Positions 26,777 to 36,274 of a DNA stretch of 64,000 nt are shown here, piece by piece. Positions within the stretch are counted from its first letter, which is position 1. Each line of letters opens with the position of its first letter. The position numbers and the translations under genes are program-made. The notes beneath the pieces are model-generated. The model searched no databases and was not told where the DNA came from. It worked only from the letters and a program-made list of their open reading frames with translations. Source of the stretch: Chryseobacterium sp. (GTDB lineage: Bacteria; Bacteroidota; Bacteroidia; Flavobacteriales; Weeksellaceae). Where the stretch lies: NCBI GenBank assembly GCA_031277615.1, contig JAITMC010000020.1, positions 1 through 64,000 on the forward strand, read 5' to 3'.

Positions 26777-27518
26777 AGACGAATTCCGGGCTGCCCAGTC
26801 TCTTCAGAAGCTTCTTTCTGATTTAAAACCCGATGCCAAAATTCTGGGGATATATGACAGTATTGAAAGCAGTACGGAGGCATTATCCCAAAACGTAAAA
26901 CCCGATCTGATCTTCATGGATATCCAGCTTTCAGACGGACTCTCTTTTGAAATTTTTAAAAATGTAACCATTACCTGTCCGGTTATCTTCTGTACCGCCT
27001 TTGATCAGTATATGCTGGATGCTTTTAAAAGCAACGGAGTGGATTATGTTCTTAAACCTTTTTCCAGGGAAGATATAGCGGAGGCTTTAAGAAAAGTGGA
27101 TGAGCTGAAAAAGTTCTTTACAAAGACCGGTCTTCCGGAGATTGAGTCTATTTTACAGAGGATCAGCCAGCCTGCAGGGAAAAGCAGCTTTCTGGTATTT
27201 AAAAACCAGAAATACACTACGATTCCTACGGAGAATATTGCTTACTTCTATATCCATAACGAGATTACCCATCTGGTTACTTTTGATAAAGAGCAGTTCC
27301 AGCTTTCGCAGCCGTTGGGACAGATTGCCGGGCAGGTCTCAGACAAGCAGTTTTTCAGGATCAACAGGCAATATCTGATCAATTTTAAAGCAATTAAGGA
27401 AATGGAGCATTATTTTCAGCGTAAAATCCTTGTCAGACTTACTATTGAAACCCCTGAAAATTTACTGATCAACAAAGAGAAAACCCATAGTTTTTTCACC
27501 TGGCTCGAAGACCGTTAG
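26757..27518 (+). CDS. LytTR-family response regulator
   Basis: The 253-residue protein has a receiver domain (about 1-120) with acidic residues in IIEDE, phospho-acceptor Asp in IFMDIQLSDGL, Thr/Ser in FCTAFD and Lys in VLKPFSRED. A C-terminal LytTR DNA-binding domain (about 150-253) carries FRINRQYLINFKAIKEME. The start is within the kinase gene, so the two are cotranslated. The target sites cannot be seen, but the flanking P460 and DUF1223/DoxX operons are candidates. Confidence 0.93.
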   Translation: MNIIIIEDEFRAAQSLQKLLSDLKPDAKILGIYDSIESSTEALSQNVKPDLIFMDIQLSDGLSFEIFKNVTITCPVIFCTAFDQYMLDAFKSNGVDYVLKPFSREDIAEALRKVDELKKFFTKTGLPEIESILQRISQPAGKSSFLVFKNQKYTTIPTENIAYFYIHNEITHLVTFDKEQFQLSQPLGQIAGQVSDKQFFRINRQYLINFKAIKEMEHYFQRKILVRLTIETPENLLINKEKTHSFFTWLEDR

Positions 27519-27549
27519 CCCTGTCAAAATTTACAGCCCTTAATTTTCC

Positions 27550-27587
27550 GGACTTACCGCAGATTTTGCCCGGCTGAGTCCTTTTTT
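27550..27587 (+). terminator. Terminator of the two-component genes
   Basis: GGACT and AGTCC pair outside, CCG and CGG inside, followed by six T. Confidence 0.6.
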
Positions 27588-27612
27588 CATTTTTCTGCGT
27601 TACATCACTGTC

Positions 27613-27620
27613 TATTTTTG
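27613..27620 (+). promoter_or_regulatory. -7 promoter element of the DUF1223 gene
   Basis: TATTTTTG fits TAnnTTTG and lies 17 bases before the ATG. It is identical to the element before the haem/P460 operon at 24184, which hints at shared basal transcription only. Confidence 0.5.
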
Positions 27621-27637
27621 GATTAAAATTAAATGAT

Positions 27638-28414
27638 ATGATATCCAAAAATCTGATCAGTACCGTTGTTTTTACAGCATTGATGTTCGCAGCCTCGGCT
27701 TTTGTACAGAAAGACAGAAACCCCCAAAAGGAAATGAAAGCTGCAGCAGAAAACAAAGGTTTTGCCGTTCTTGAACTTTTTACTTCCGAAGGCTGCTCAA
27801 GCTGTCCTCCGGCTGATGAACTGATGGGAAAGATCGAAAGGGAATACAGAGGCCAGCCCGTCTACATCCTCTCCTACCACGTTGACTACTGGAACCGCAT
27901 GGGATGGAAAGACAGATTCAGCAGTGCCGAAAACACCCAAAGGCAACAGCAGTACAACCGCCTGCTGAAGTCACAGACCTATACCCCGCAGCTTATTATC
28001 AATGGAAAAACTGAATTGGTAGGATCAGACGCCAACACTATTATTCCTGAAATCCGGAAGTCTTTATCGGGATCCGGAAGCACTACCATCGCTTTATCGG
28101 CTTCCGTTTCTCAAAAAGATCTCACAGTACAGTACAAAACGGAAGAAACAGATCCTTCATCTGTTCTGCAAATCGCCCTGATCGAGAAAAAATCATTCAC
28201 ACAGGTGTCAAAAGGTGAAAATGAAGGCCGTTATTTACAGCATTGGCAGATCGTCCGTCAACAGCGCCAGATTTCCCTAAAGAATCATCCGGAAGGTACT
28301 TTACATTTTACAGTTCCTGATCATTACACCTCTGACCAATGGGAAGTCATCGGATTTGTACAACATCCTGGCACAGGGAAGATTACAGGAGCCAGCAAAG
28401 CTATTATTCAATAA
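27638..28414 (+). CDS. DUF1223 protein (exported thioredoxin-like)
   Basis: The 258-residue protein has a signal peptide or anchor (VVFTALMFAASAF). A thioredoxin-like region starts at about residue 43 (VLELFTSEGCSSCPPADELM) with a CSSC redox motif and the DYWNRMGWKD segment diagnostic of DUF1223. The C-terminal half is a beta domain. The family is uncharacterised; the motif suggests thiol-disulfide exchange in the periplasm. It is followed 15 bases later by a DoxX-like gene, and the pair recalls other DoxX/thiol-oxidoreductase neighbours. Confidence 0.88.
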   Translation: MISKNLISTVVFTALMFAASAFVQKDRNPQKEMKAAAENKGFAVLELFTSEGCSSCPPADELMGKIEREYRGQPVYILSYHVDYWNRMGWKDRFSSAENTQRQQQYNRLLKSQTYTPQLIINGKTELVGSDANTIIPEIRKSLSGSGSTTIALSASVSQKDLTVQYKTEETDPSSVLQIALIEKKSFTQVSKGENEGRYLQHWQIVRQQRQISLKNHPEGTLHFTVPDHYTSDQWEVIGFVQHPGTGKITGASKAIIQ

Positions 28415-28429
28415 TCAAATACTACAACA

Positions 28430-28822
28430 ATGAAAACAAAAACAACAAAAATCCTGTATTGGGCAGGAACTTTATTCATGTCATTATGGTTCGGAGCAAG
28501 CGGCTTTTTTGAACTTACTAAAAATCCCGTGGTATGGGATATTACAAAACAACTGGGTTATCCGGCTCATTTTATTTATATCCTCGGGGTTCTTAAACTG
28601 TGCGGCGTGCTGGTGCTTCTTGTTCCCAACCGTTTATTGAGGCTGAAAGAATGGGTTTTCGCAGGAATGTTCTTTGATGTCATCTTTGCCTTTTTCTCTA
28701 AAACTGCCGTACTTGGCCTTCATGCAACCTTTGATGCGGTTATCGCCTTCAGCATACTTTCCATGACCTATATTCTATTCAGAAGGTTATATACCACGGA
28801 ACTGATATTTGGCGAAGCGTAG
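28430..28822 (+). CDS. DoxX-like membrane protein
   Basis: The 130-residue protein has four transmembrane helices (about 8-28, 45-62, 70-88 and 95-116). DoxX-type conserved residues include WFGASGFFELTKNP and YPAHFIYILGVLKLCGVL. DoxX-like proteins often accompany thiol/disulfide enzymes. Its position directly behind the DUF1223 gene supports a joint role in envelope redox. The substrate is unknown. Confidence 0.85.
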   Translation: MKTKTTKILYWAGTLFMSLWFGASGFFELTKNPVVWDITKQLGYPAHFIYILGVLKLCGVLVLLVPNRLLRLKEWVFAGMFFDVIFAFFSKTAVLGLHATFDAVIAFSILSMTYILFRRLYTTELIFGEA

Positions 28823-28841
28823 AGATCAAAAATTTAAATTA

Positions 28842-28879
28842 AAAAAGGAATTTTCCGGATGATCAGAAAGTTCCTTTTT
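28842..28879 (+). terminator. Terminator of the DUF1223/DoxX pair
   Basis: AAAAAGGAA and TTCCTTTTT pair around a 20-base loop, with further T downstream. Confidence 0.7.
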
Positions 28880-28888
28880 ATTTTTAAT

Positions 28889-29254
28889 TAAGAGCCTGTT
28901 TAAGTTTTATTTGAAAAAAATGTATAGATGATTATCAATCCTTTGGTTTCTTTTAGATTTGTCGAACCTTTTGGGATTAAAAAATTTCCCACAGATTCCA
29001 CAAATTTCACAGATGTTGGTGTATATTTTCTCGCGCAGATTTCACAGATGACGCTGATGATACAGTATACTTATCCATACGCTTAGACGAATCAACAAAG
29101 TTGATTCTATCCTTTGCTCCCTGAAGTCAACAATATCATTCATAAAACTCTGCGTGTAAAAAAACATCATCAGTACATCATCTTTGTTCCTGAAGAATAT
29201 GATTGAGATAAAGATTTGAATGTTCTACAAAAATTAAATTTAACCAGGCTCTAA
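28889..29254. repeat. MITE-like dispersed repeat (family A), complete copy
   Basis: The 366-bp element has terminal inverted repeats. The left end reads TAAGAGCCTGTTTAAGTTTT, and the reversed right end reads TTAGAGCCTGGTTAAATTT. It matches the ends of 5680-6333. The interior has CACAGAT-type motifs and the hairpin GAATCAACAAAGTTGATTC at about 29089-29107. It contains no ORF that could encode a transposase, so any movement would need a helper. Confidence 0.75.
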
Positions 29255-29304
29255 ACTGCTTAGCCATAATTTTATTGTTTATTTACTGTTATTTTGAAGC
29301 AGGT

Positions 29305-30296
29305 TTAGTTCATAAAAGTTTCGGGAATCCATTCAAATGCCGGAGCTTTTTTCTTTGTAAATCCTAATCCCGGCCATGGAAGATGATAGGCAAAAGCTCT
29401 GGTTTTGGTTTCAGCAAGCTGTTGCAGAAGCTTTTTACGGGAGGCTGTAGCGATGTCCAGATCAGTATCGCCGGAGAATCCCCATTCCGGATGTGGAAAA
29501 AGAATAATATCGGAATGAATCAGATCTGCGATATACATTAATTTTTCAGCGCCTGAAGAAATGGTTGTAACGGTAAGCCCGGGAGTGTGTCCCGGCGCTG
29601 GCTGAAAACTGAAATGCTCAAACAGAACCTGGTTCATATCATAAAATTTAAGCTTCGGGCGGATGGTTTTCAGAATATTCTGAATAGGCGGAATGATCTG
29701 ATTCAGGAATTCCGGCTCATTTTTAAGAAAACTGTTTTTAAAATCTTTTAAAGAGGCCTGGAGCCAGAAATCATGTTCTGTTTTGGAGATGTAAATATCT
29801 GCTTTGGGAAACACCAGGTTATTCTGCTTATCTACCACTCCGCCAATATGGTCCGGATGAGCGTGGGAAATGAAAACATCGGTAATATCCTCCGGTGAAA
29901 ATCCGGCTTTCCGGAGGCTTTTCAGAAGAAACCCCGTCCTTTCATCAGCAAAGATCCCCATTCCGGCATCCAGCAGAACCAGTCTGTTTTTCGTTTTAAC
30001 GAGCATCAGATTCATCGCCATATCAATATATTCATCGGAACGGAAATGATCTTTGAGAATGGCTTTCATTTCTGAAACATTACCTCTCGGGGCAAATGTA
30101 TTCATATTGGTTTCATGAATGTAACCGTCGGTAAGAATATAAATATCGAGTTCACCAAGCTGTATTTTTTTATAACCGGAGAGATCTTCTCCCGAGGTTC
30201 CTGAAAAATTTCCGGACTGGCAAAAGCTCCGGAAAAAGGGATCAGACTGAATGTACCTGCCAGCAATCCGGTTTTTAAAAGTGTTCTTCTGTTCAT
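29305..30296 (-). pseudogene. Metallo-beta-lactamase-fold hydrolase with Tat-type signal, frameshifted at A7
   Basis: Two reading frames join into one protein. The N-terminal frame (30102-30296) carries a twin-arginine signal (MNRRTLLKTGLLAG). The second (29305-30105) carries the MBL body with HAHPDHIGG and GHTPG. They separate at a run of seven A on the coding strand (T7 at 30165-30171). Adding one A, or slipping back one base at A AAA AAA, restores VIKKIQLGELDIYILTDGYIH and an intact enzyme of about 330 residues. It may be a sequencing error, a phase-variable tract or a real lesion. The intact form would be a periplasmic hydrolase. Confidence 0.85.
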
Positions 30297-30316
30297 ATGG
30301 CCGCTGTTTGATTGAT

Positions 30317-30356
30317 CAAAAAATCCGGAATCCTGTATTGTCTCAGGAATCCGGAT
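30317..30356 (-). terminator. Terminator of the aldo/keto reductase gene
   Basis: ATCCGGAATCCTG and CAGGAATCCGGAT pair with one mismatch; on the minus strand six T follow. It lies directly after the reductase stop. Confidence 0.85.
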
Positions 30357-30368
30357 CTTATCATTTTT

Positions 30369-31370
30369 TTAATTGTTTACCAGTTTCATTGAACCTTCGT
30401 TGTATCGTTCCCCTACATTCGGATATTTTTTAAGAAGAGCATCAACGGTTTCCAGATCAGACGGACTGAGATCAATATTCACGGCCTGAATATTTTCTTC
30501 AAGATATTTAATCCGTTTGGTTCCGGGAATCGGAATGATATCTTCTCCCTGATTCAGTACCCAGGCCAATGCCAGCTGAGTTCCTTTTACGCCTTTAGAC
30601 TCAGCAAATTCATTGAATTCCCTGGCCAGATTTCTGTTATTTTCCAGATATTCTTCCTGATAACGGGGCAGTGACTTTCTGAAATCTTCATCGCCGAAAT
30701 TCTGAACCTCACTGATATTGGCAAAAAGACCTCTTGCCAGTGGAGAATACGGAACAAGCGTTATTCCAAGCTCTCTGATCGTAGAAAGTATTTCTTTTTC
30801 CACATCTCTGCTAAGGATAGAGTATTCTGACTGCAAAGCTGTAATTGGGTGAACTTTGTGGGCTCTGCGGATAGACTCGGCAGAAGCTTCTGATAATCCC
30901 AGGTATTTCACTTTACCTTCTTTCACCAGTTCTGCCATAGCTCCTACGGTTTCTTCGACCGGAACATTGGGATCAATCCGGTGGGCATAATATAAATCAA
31001 TCGTATCTATTTTCAGTCTCTGCAAGCTCTGATCCACAGCCTGTCTGATCCATTCCGGGGAACCATCGAAATATGTGCCCGGTGCACCGCTGTGGCTGGC
31101 TTTTCCGTCTTTGAACCTGAATCCGAATTTGGTAGCGATAAAGATCTTATCCCGGTTCGGAACCAAAACTTTTGAGATCAGCTTTTCATTTTCTCCATTG
31201 GCATACATATCGGCTGTATCCCAGAAGTTAACGCCCAGATCAAGAGCCTTATGAAGAGTACTGATGCTTTCCTGCTCATCAGCAGGTCCGTAAGCAAAAC
31301 TCATTCCCATACATCCTAATCCAACTGCAGAAAGCTGCTCACCTGTGTTTCCTAATTTTCTAAATTTCAT
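30369..31370 (-). CDS. Aldo/keto reductase
   Basis: The ATG at 31370 (MKFRKLGNTG) fits the family start; the frame could begin at 31400 but that adds an unrelated MSCKFKITAI. The 333-residue protein has the AKR catalytic tetrad: Asp and Tyr in FWDTADMY, Lys in FIATKFG and His in YYAHRID. The NADPH-binding IPIPGTKR follows near the C-terminus. It reduces an aldehyde or ketone, of unknown identity. An AraC-type regulator lies 88 bases upstream on the same strand and is its likely controller. Confidence 0.93.
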   Translation of the reverse strand: MKFRKLGNTGEQLSAVGLGCMGMSFAYGPADEQESISTLHKALDLGVNFWDTADMYANGENEKLISKVLVPNRDKIFIATKFGFRFKDGKASHSGAPGTYFDGSPEWIRQAVDQSLQRLKIDTIDLYYAHRIDPNVPVEETVGAMAELVKEGKVKYLGLSEASAESIRRAHKVHPITALQSEYSILSRDVEKEILSTIRELGITLVPYSPLARGLFANISEVQNFGDEDFRKSLPRYQEEYLENNRNLAREFNEFAESKGVKGTQLALAWVLNQGEDIIPIPGTKRIKYLEENIQAVNIDLSPSDLETVDALLKKYPNVGERYNEGSMKLVNN

Positions 31371-31457
31371 GATTGCTGTGATTTTAAATTTACAGGACAA
31401 AGTTAGAATAAGAATCCAACGGCAGGAATATAGAATTCAAACGAAGACTTATAAAAT

Positions 31458-32363
31458 TCAAACAACCTCAGTTCGCACCGCATTGGGAGTCATTCCGGTT
31501 TGTCTTTTAAAATAATTGGTAAAATAAGCGGGTTCTTCAAATCCCAGCCCGTAAGCAATCTCCGAAATATTCCAGTCGGTATGCTTCAGCAGAGCATTGG
31601 CTTCCTGGATGATCCTTGAAGTGATCTGCTGGCTGGTTGTTCTTCCGGTCATTTCTTTAACGGACCGGTTCAGGGAATTTACATGGATGGAAAGATTCTG
31701 TGCATAATCATTGGGCGTTTTCAGTTTCAGAGAAGCATCCGGACTGTCAATAGGAAACTGTCTTTCCAGCAGTTCCATGAATAAAGAAGCAACCCGCTGT
31801 GAAGCATTCTGGTAGGGCTGAAAACTTTCTGCAGGATGCATTTTCATGGTTTCATGGATGAGAAGGTGAAGATAGGCGCGCAGCATATCGTACTTATGGA
31901 TATAGTCTGTCTGAATTTCATTCATCATTTTGATATACAGCTCAGAGACGGTTTTCTGCTGATCTTCACTGATAAAGAAAACCGGTGTTCCGCCAATCCT
32001 GAACAGCTGAGAATCCTGAAGGTTCCCGATTCGGCTTCCGTTCTGGAGAAACTCTTCTGTAAACAGACAGAACCAGCCTGTCTGATATTCATCATCTGCC
32101 TCCCAGGAATAAGGAACCATTGGGTTTGAAAATAAAATCGCCGGCTGATCTATATAAATCCATTTGTCTGCATAATGCAGTTTCCCTTTTCCTATGATAA
32201 GTGAAATTTTATAATAATCCCTGCGGCTGTAAGGGCTTACCAATGAGCAGCTATCCCGTGAAAACACATTAAAATGACCAATTCCCGGAGCTATGATGCA
32301 CCGTGATTCTTTGGAAATTTCATTCCGTTCATAAAATCCTTTTAAAGTTTCTTTAGATTCCAT
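31458..32363 (-). CDS. AraC family transcriptional regulator
   Basis: The 301-residue protein has an N-terminal cupin-like sensing half (about 30-150) and a C-terminal AraC DNA-binding domain with two helix-turn-helices. The second is in ISEIAYGLGFEEPAYFTNYF (about 262-283), followed by KRQTGMTPNAVR. The ligand is unknown. The adjacent aldo/keto reductase is the most probable target. Confidence 0.93.
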   Translation of the reverse strand: MESKETLKGFYERNEISKESRCIIAPGIGHFNVFSRDSCSLVSPYSRRDYYKISLIIGKGKLHYADKWIYIDQPAILFSNPMVPYSWEADDEYQTGWFCLFTEEFLQNGSRIGNLQDSQLFRIGGTPVFFISEDQQKTVSELYIKMMNEIQTDYIHKYDMLRAYLHLLIHETMKMHPAESFQPYQNASQRVASLFMELLERQFPIDSPDASLKLKTPNDYAQNLSIHVNSLNRSVKEMTGRTTSQQITSRIIQEANALLKHTDWNISEIAYGLGFEEPAYFTNYFKRQTGMTPNAVRTEVV

Positions 32364-32570
32364 AGATCAAAATTATAAAATTCAAACAGATAAATGAGTG
32401 TCTGCTTTGTTAAAAAAACGAAAGGAAGTAATAATTGGGCTGGAAGATGGAAGCTGGGGGCTGGGTGTTATTTAGTTATCATTACCAAAGCAGCCAGCGT
32501 TCAACATAAAAATGACCGACTGACGCCGGCCAAAAAAATTTGAATATATAGTTGATAAGTTGATTGCTGT

Positions 32571-32996
32571 TTAATGATGATCGTGGTGACCATGCTTTTT
32601 ATCTGCTTTGTATGCTTTGTACTTTTTATTCTTATACTTTTTGTCATTGTTTTTGTTACGGTTGTATACTGCTACAGGATTCTGACCTTTGTAATATTTA
32701 TTTTTAAACTTCATGTACTTTTCACGGCCCATGATCCTTTCTATTTCGTAGTAGCGGTCCTCTCTCCACCGGTCAGGATGGCTTACGTAAACCCTGTTCC
32801 AGGAATCGTAGTTATCATATCTGTTGTTCAAAGAATTCAGCTGATTGACCTGTGCAACAGAAAGTAAAAGCTCTGTGGCTACCGTCTGCCAGTTGATATC
32901 GCTGATGCTTCTCCGGTAATCGTTGTAATAATCTGACTGTGCAAAGCTCAGGCTGAATGTACCTGTAAGCAATACTGCAATTAATATTTTTTTCAT
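32571..32996 (-). CDS. Secreted protein with Tyr/Arg-rich middle and His/Lys-rich tail
   Basis: The 141-residue protein has a signal peptide (VLLTGTFSLSFAQ). The middle is rich in Tyr, Asp, Asn and Arg (NDYRRSISDINWQTVATELL). The C-terminus is a basic Lys/Asn stretch ending HGHHDHH. The His tail could bind divalent metal. No catalytic motif is seen and no family is recognised. The gene is flanked by non-coding DNA on both sides. Confidence 0.75.
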   Translation of the reverse strand: MKKILIAVLLTGTFSLSFAQSDYYNDYRRSISDINWQTVATELLLSVAQVNQLNSLNNRYDNYDSWNRVYVSHPDRWREDRYYEIERIMGREKYMKFKNKYYKGQNPVAVYNRNKNNDKKYKNKKYKAYKADKKHGHHDHH

Positions 32997-33147
32997 TTCA
33001 CTTCATTTTTAAATTAGTGTTTTAATTTTTTCAATTAAAATGCCAAATAATTGAGACCGACTCACAATCTTTGTTAAAAATACGCTAAACCTCTGATAAT
33101 CTTTCATATATTTTTTATATTTATATCAAATCATTAAGATTCCTTTT

Positions 33148-34425
33148 ATGGAGATTATTGTTATCATAGTACTCATTCTTCTGAATGGAATTTTTTCCAT
33201 GTCGGAGATGGCGTTGGTTTCTTCAAAAGGGTTTAAGCTTAAAAACGAAAAGAAAAAAGGAAACAGGAATGCTAAAAAAGCCCTCCAGCTTTCCGAAAAT
33301 CCGAACCGTTTTCTATCTACGGTTCAGATTGGCATTACGCTGATCGGGATTCTCCTTGGGATTTTTTCGGGCGACCGCCTCACTTCCGATCTGGCAGCCT
33401 ATATTGCTCAGTTTGACAGTTTCTCAGATTATTCAAGAGGAATGGCCTCTTTTATTATTGTGGCAGTTATTACTTTTCTTTCGATTGTTTTCGGAGAGCT
33501 GATTCCCAAAAGGCTGGGACTGAAATTTCCGGAGAAGACCGCCCTTATTATTGCCAGACCTATGTACTGGTTGTCTATGATTGCATCACCTTTCGTATGG
33601 CTGTTAACCATTACCAATGAAAGTATTCTGAAACTTTTCGGCATCAGGAGTGACGAAAAAGAGCTGGTAACGGAAGAGGAAATAAAATCAATCATCCGGG
33701 AAGGAAAAGAAGGTGGAATCATTGAAGAAAAAGAGCATGATGTGCTGAGGAATGCTTTTGAGCTCGGTGACCGTAAGGTAAGTTCTGTTGCCACCCACCG
33801 CTCGAAGATAATTGCTGTAGATGCCGATGATGATTATGAAACGGTAAAAGAAAAGATCAGGAACAGCTCGTTTTCCACGTATCCGGTTACCGATAAAAAT
33901 AACCTTGATCACATTATAGGCATTGTCAGAATGCGGGACCTTTTTGATATGGATCCGCTTCATTTCAACCTTCGGGAACATATAAGAAAAGCTGTTTTTG
34001 TAAGTGAAAATTCTTTTATTTATCCTATGATGGAAAGCTTTCAGAACCGCAAATCTCATATGGCCGTTATCATCGATGAATACGGAACCACAAAAGGGAT
34101 CATCACCCTGAACGATATCCTGGATGATCTTATCGGAAATATTCCTGACGGGTCTGATGATGAAAGAGAAATCAGCAGACGGGATGAAAATTCATGGCTG
34201 ATTGATGGAAAATGCCCGTTGTATGATTTTAAGAAGTATTTCAAAATTGAACTTGATGAAGAGATTGAAAAACATTTCATCAGTGTTTCAGGGCTGTTCA
34301 TTTTTGGCAGAGACAAGGTTCCGAAAACCGGAGACAAGGTACAGATCGGAAATCTTATACTGGAGATTGTAGACAAAGATGGAAACAGAATTGATAAAAT
34401 CCTGGCCACCAGAATCAAAATATGA
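33148..34425 (+). CDS. CNNM/CBS/CorC_HlyC (hemolysin-type) membrane protein
   Basis: The 425-residue protein has a CNNM transmembrane domain (about 1-170; FSMSEMALVSSKGFKLKNEK) and two CBS domains (about 205-320; the second ends near IIDEYGTTKGIITLNDILDD). A CorC_HlyC domain (about 340-420; DGKCPLYDFKKYFKIEL) closes it. Such proteins take part in Mg/Co homeostasis and are only historically called hemolysins. The CBS pair suggests nucleotide sensing. It appears monocistronic. Confidence 0.92.
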   Translation: MEIIVIIVLILLNGIFSMSEMALVSSKGFKLKNEKKKGNRNAKKALQLSENPNRFLSTVQIGITLIGILLGIFSGDRLTSDLAAYIAQFDSFSDYSRGMASFIIVAVITFLSIVFGELIPKRLGLKFPEKTALIIARPMYWLSMIASPFVWLLTITNESILKLFGIRSDEKELVTEEEIKSIIREGKEGGIIEEKEHDVLRNAFELGDRKVSSVATHRSKIIAVDADDDYETVKEKIRNSSFSTYPVTDKNNLDHIIGIVRMRDLFDMDPLHFNLREHIRKAVFVSENSFIYPMMESFQNRKSHMAVIIDEYGTTKGIITLNDILDDLIGNIPDGSDDEREISRRDENSWLIDGKCPLYDFKKYFKIELDEEIEKHFISVSGLFIFGRDKVPKTGDKVQIGNLILEIVDKDGNRIDKILATRIKI

Positions 34426-34595
34426 TTTAACAACAAATCTCCAATACAACATTGAAATACACAGTATAGTCTCCTAATTTTTGTTAAGTTTTCTAAAATA
34501 CCACTTTTATATAAGATAAATTTGTAATTTTAAAGGAGAGAATATTCAAAAAGCACTCTGAAGTCATTTATTAACTCAATAAATCTTTAATCATT

Positions 34596-34883
34596 ATGGA
34601 AAATATAAGGTTTGAAATATCTCCGTATCAGGATGAACTGCAGCTATTGATTGATGGAAATAAAGCGGGATATATGTCGATTGAAATTGACGGAAGGCTG
34701 ATGATCGTATATTACACCAAACTTGACGAGGAACGGGAAGGTCAGGGATATGCCAAAATGCTTTTAGACGAACTGGTTCGCTATGCGGAAGAAAAAGATC
34801 TTCTGGTAGACCCTGAATGTGATTTCGTCCGCCAGCAGTTTGAAAATCATCCCAGAAGATATAAAGGGATCTGGCATGCCTGA
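34596..34883 (+). CDS. Small GCN5-related acetyltransferase
   Basis: The 95-residue protein matches the short GNAT-type (YjdJ/Acetyltransf_CG-like) pattern: an IDGRLMIVYYTKLDEEREGQ strand followed by the acetyl-CoA loop GQGYAKMLLDELVRYAEEKD and a C-terminal ENHPRRYKGIW. The substrate is unknown. It is convergent with the MBL hydrolase gene; the stops are one base apart. Confidence 0.88.
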   Translation: MENIRFEISPYQDELQLLIDGNKAGYMSIEIDGRLMIVYYTKLDEEREGQGYAKMLLDELVRYAEEKDLLVDPECDFVRQQFENHPRRYKGIWHA

Positions 34884-34884
34884 T

Positions 34885-36000
34885 TCAGTCTTTCCACCAG
34901 GTCCTGAACAGGTTTTCATTACTGTTTAAATCTACCACTTCCCCGATCATTGGGGTAAGGATGCTAAGTCCTTTTTCTTTTCCTAAACCGGTCACCATCT
35001 CAAGCGGCTCATTCCACGGATGCAATGCCAGTGCAAATTTTGAGGAATGAACGGGGATTATCTGTTGAGCCTGCAGGTCTGTAGCCGCCTGAATAACATC
35101 TTCAGGGAGCGCATGAATGTATTTCCAGGCTTTGTCGTATTGTCCGTTTTCGAGAACTGCAAAATCAAAAGGACCGAACTGATCCCCGATTTCTTTAAAA
35201 TGGGTATCATAACCGCTGTCGCCTCCTAAAAATATTTTCTTTGAAGGGGTTTCCAATACATAGGAAGTCCATAGGGTATTGTTCTGTTTAATTTTTCTGC
35301 CGGAAAAGTGTCTTGCCGGTGTAAAGGTGATCCTGATGTTGTTTTTAAGGATAACTTCTGTCCCCCATTCCTCTTCAATCAATTGATTTTCACTATACCC
35401 CCAACGTTCCAGATGCGCTCCGGCTCCTAATGGTACAATAGCCCTACCAGTGCGGTTTCTGATTGATTTTACCGTAGGATAATCCAGATGATCAAAATGG
35501 TCATGGGTAATCACCAGATAATCCAAAGCAGGCATATCCTCAGGGCTGAAAATATCTGATCCTTCAAATGCTTTGTTAAAATATTTAAACGGTGAACCAT
35601 ACAGACTCAACACAGGATCTACCAAAAAGGAAACGCCGTCTGTCTGAAGGTAATAGGATGAATGCCCCAACCAGATCAGTACATCCTTTTCTTTCGGTAT
35701 GCTTTTAAGATCAGTATGAACGGAAGGGATTGCTTTTAAAGGCTTCAACAACGGATCTTTTTTACCCAGAAAAAAATCGTAGGTTACCTGCATCATTCCA
35801 TAGCCTTCCGCTACGGCCGGAGTATGGTTAATGTTTTGAAATTTTCCGTTTTTATATCTTTTTGACTGCTTAATACGCTCAAGCCTTTTGCCCTTCGGCG
35901 TAGCTCCAAATGCAGGCATATTCATCACCAGAAAATAAATGGTGATCAGCATGAGTCCGGCAATAATCCAATAAATCATCTGTAGTAAAATAATATTCAA
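34885..36000 (-). CDS. NAPE-PLD-like MBL-fold hydrolase
   Basis: The 371-residue protein has an N-terminal membrane anchor (about 5-27) and an MBL domain: IWLGHSSYYLQTDGVSFLVD at about 108 and the metal site THDHFDHLD at about 165. Further ligands lie in the ARHFSGR, GGDSGYD and PVHSSKF segments. This pattern matches the family of N-acylphosphatidylethanolamine phospholipase D-like hydrolases found in many bacteria. It probably acts on a lipid or phosphodiester at the membrane. No operon partner is evident. Confidence 0.88.
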   Translation of the reverse strand: MNIILLQMIYWIIAGLMLITIYFLVMNMPAFGATPKGKRLERIKQSKRYKNGKFQNINHTPAVAEGYGMMQVTYDFFLGKKDPLLKPLKAIPSVHTDLKSIPKEKDVLIWLGHSSYYLQTDGVSFLVDPVLSLYGSPFKYFNKAFEGSDIFSPEDMPALDYLVITHDHFDHLDYPTVKSIRNRTGRAIVPLGAGAHLERWGYSENQLIEEEWGTEVILKNNIRITFTPARHFSGRKIKQNNTLWTSYVLETPSKKIFLGGDSGYDTHFKEIGDQFGPFDFAVLENGQYDKAWKYIHALPEDVIQAATDLQAQQIIPVHSSKFALALHPWNEPLEMVTGLGKEKGLSILTPMIGEVVDLNSNENLFRTWWKD

Positions 36001-36274
36001 AGGTATTGACTTTTGCTTTTACATGAAAATATGGTTACTCACTACGCTTAAATTATAAGATCAGACAATCGTAATGACCAAAAGAAAATTTTTACAGGCA
36101 TAAAGCTTTCATATCTTCAGCAAAGGAACAAACCAAAATTATGATTCCATAAAAGCTGTTGAAACATCATAAAGTCTCTTTTATCAGTATCTTTTTAACT
36201 TAATTTATAATGTATTCTGAATAATTTATTATTATTTTAAAGCATAATACCTTCAAACTTTCTAACTTAGCAGA

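Noticed and set aside
30102-30296. The 64-residue Tat-signal frame as a separate small gene
   Set aside because: It continues in a shifted frame directly into the MBL hydrolase after one base change at A7, so it is the 5' part of one gene.
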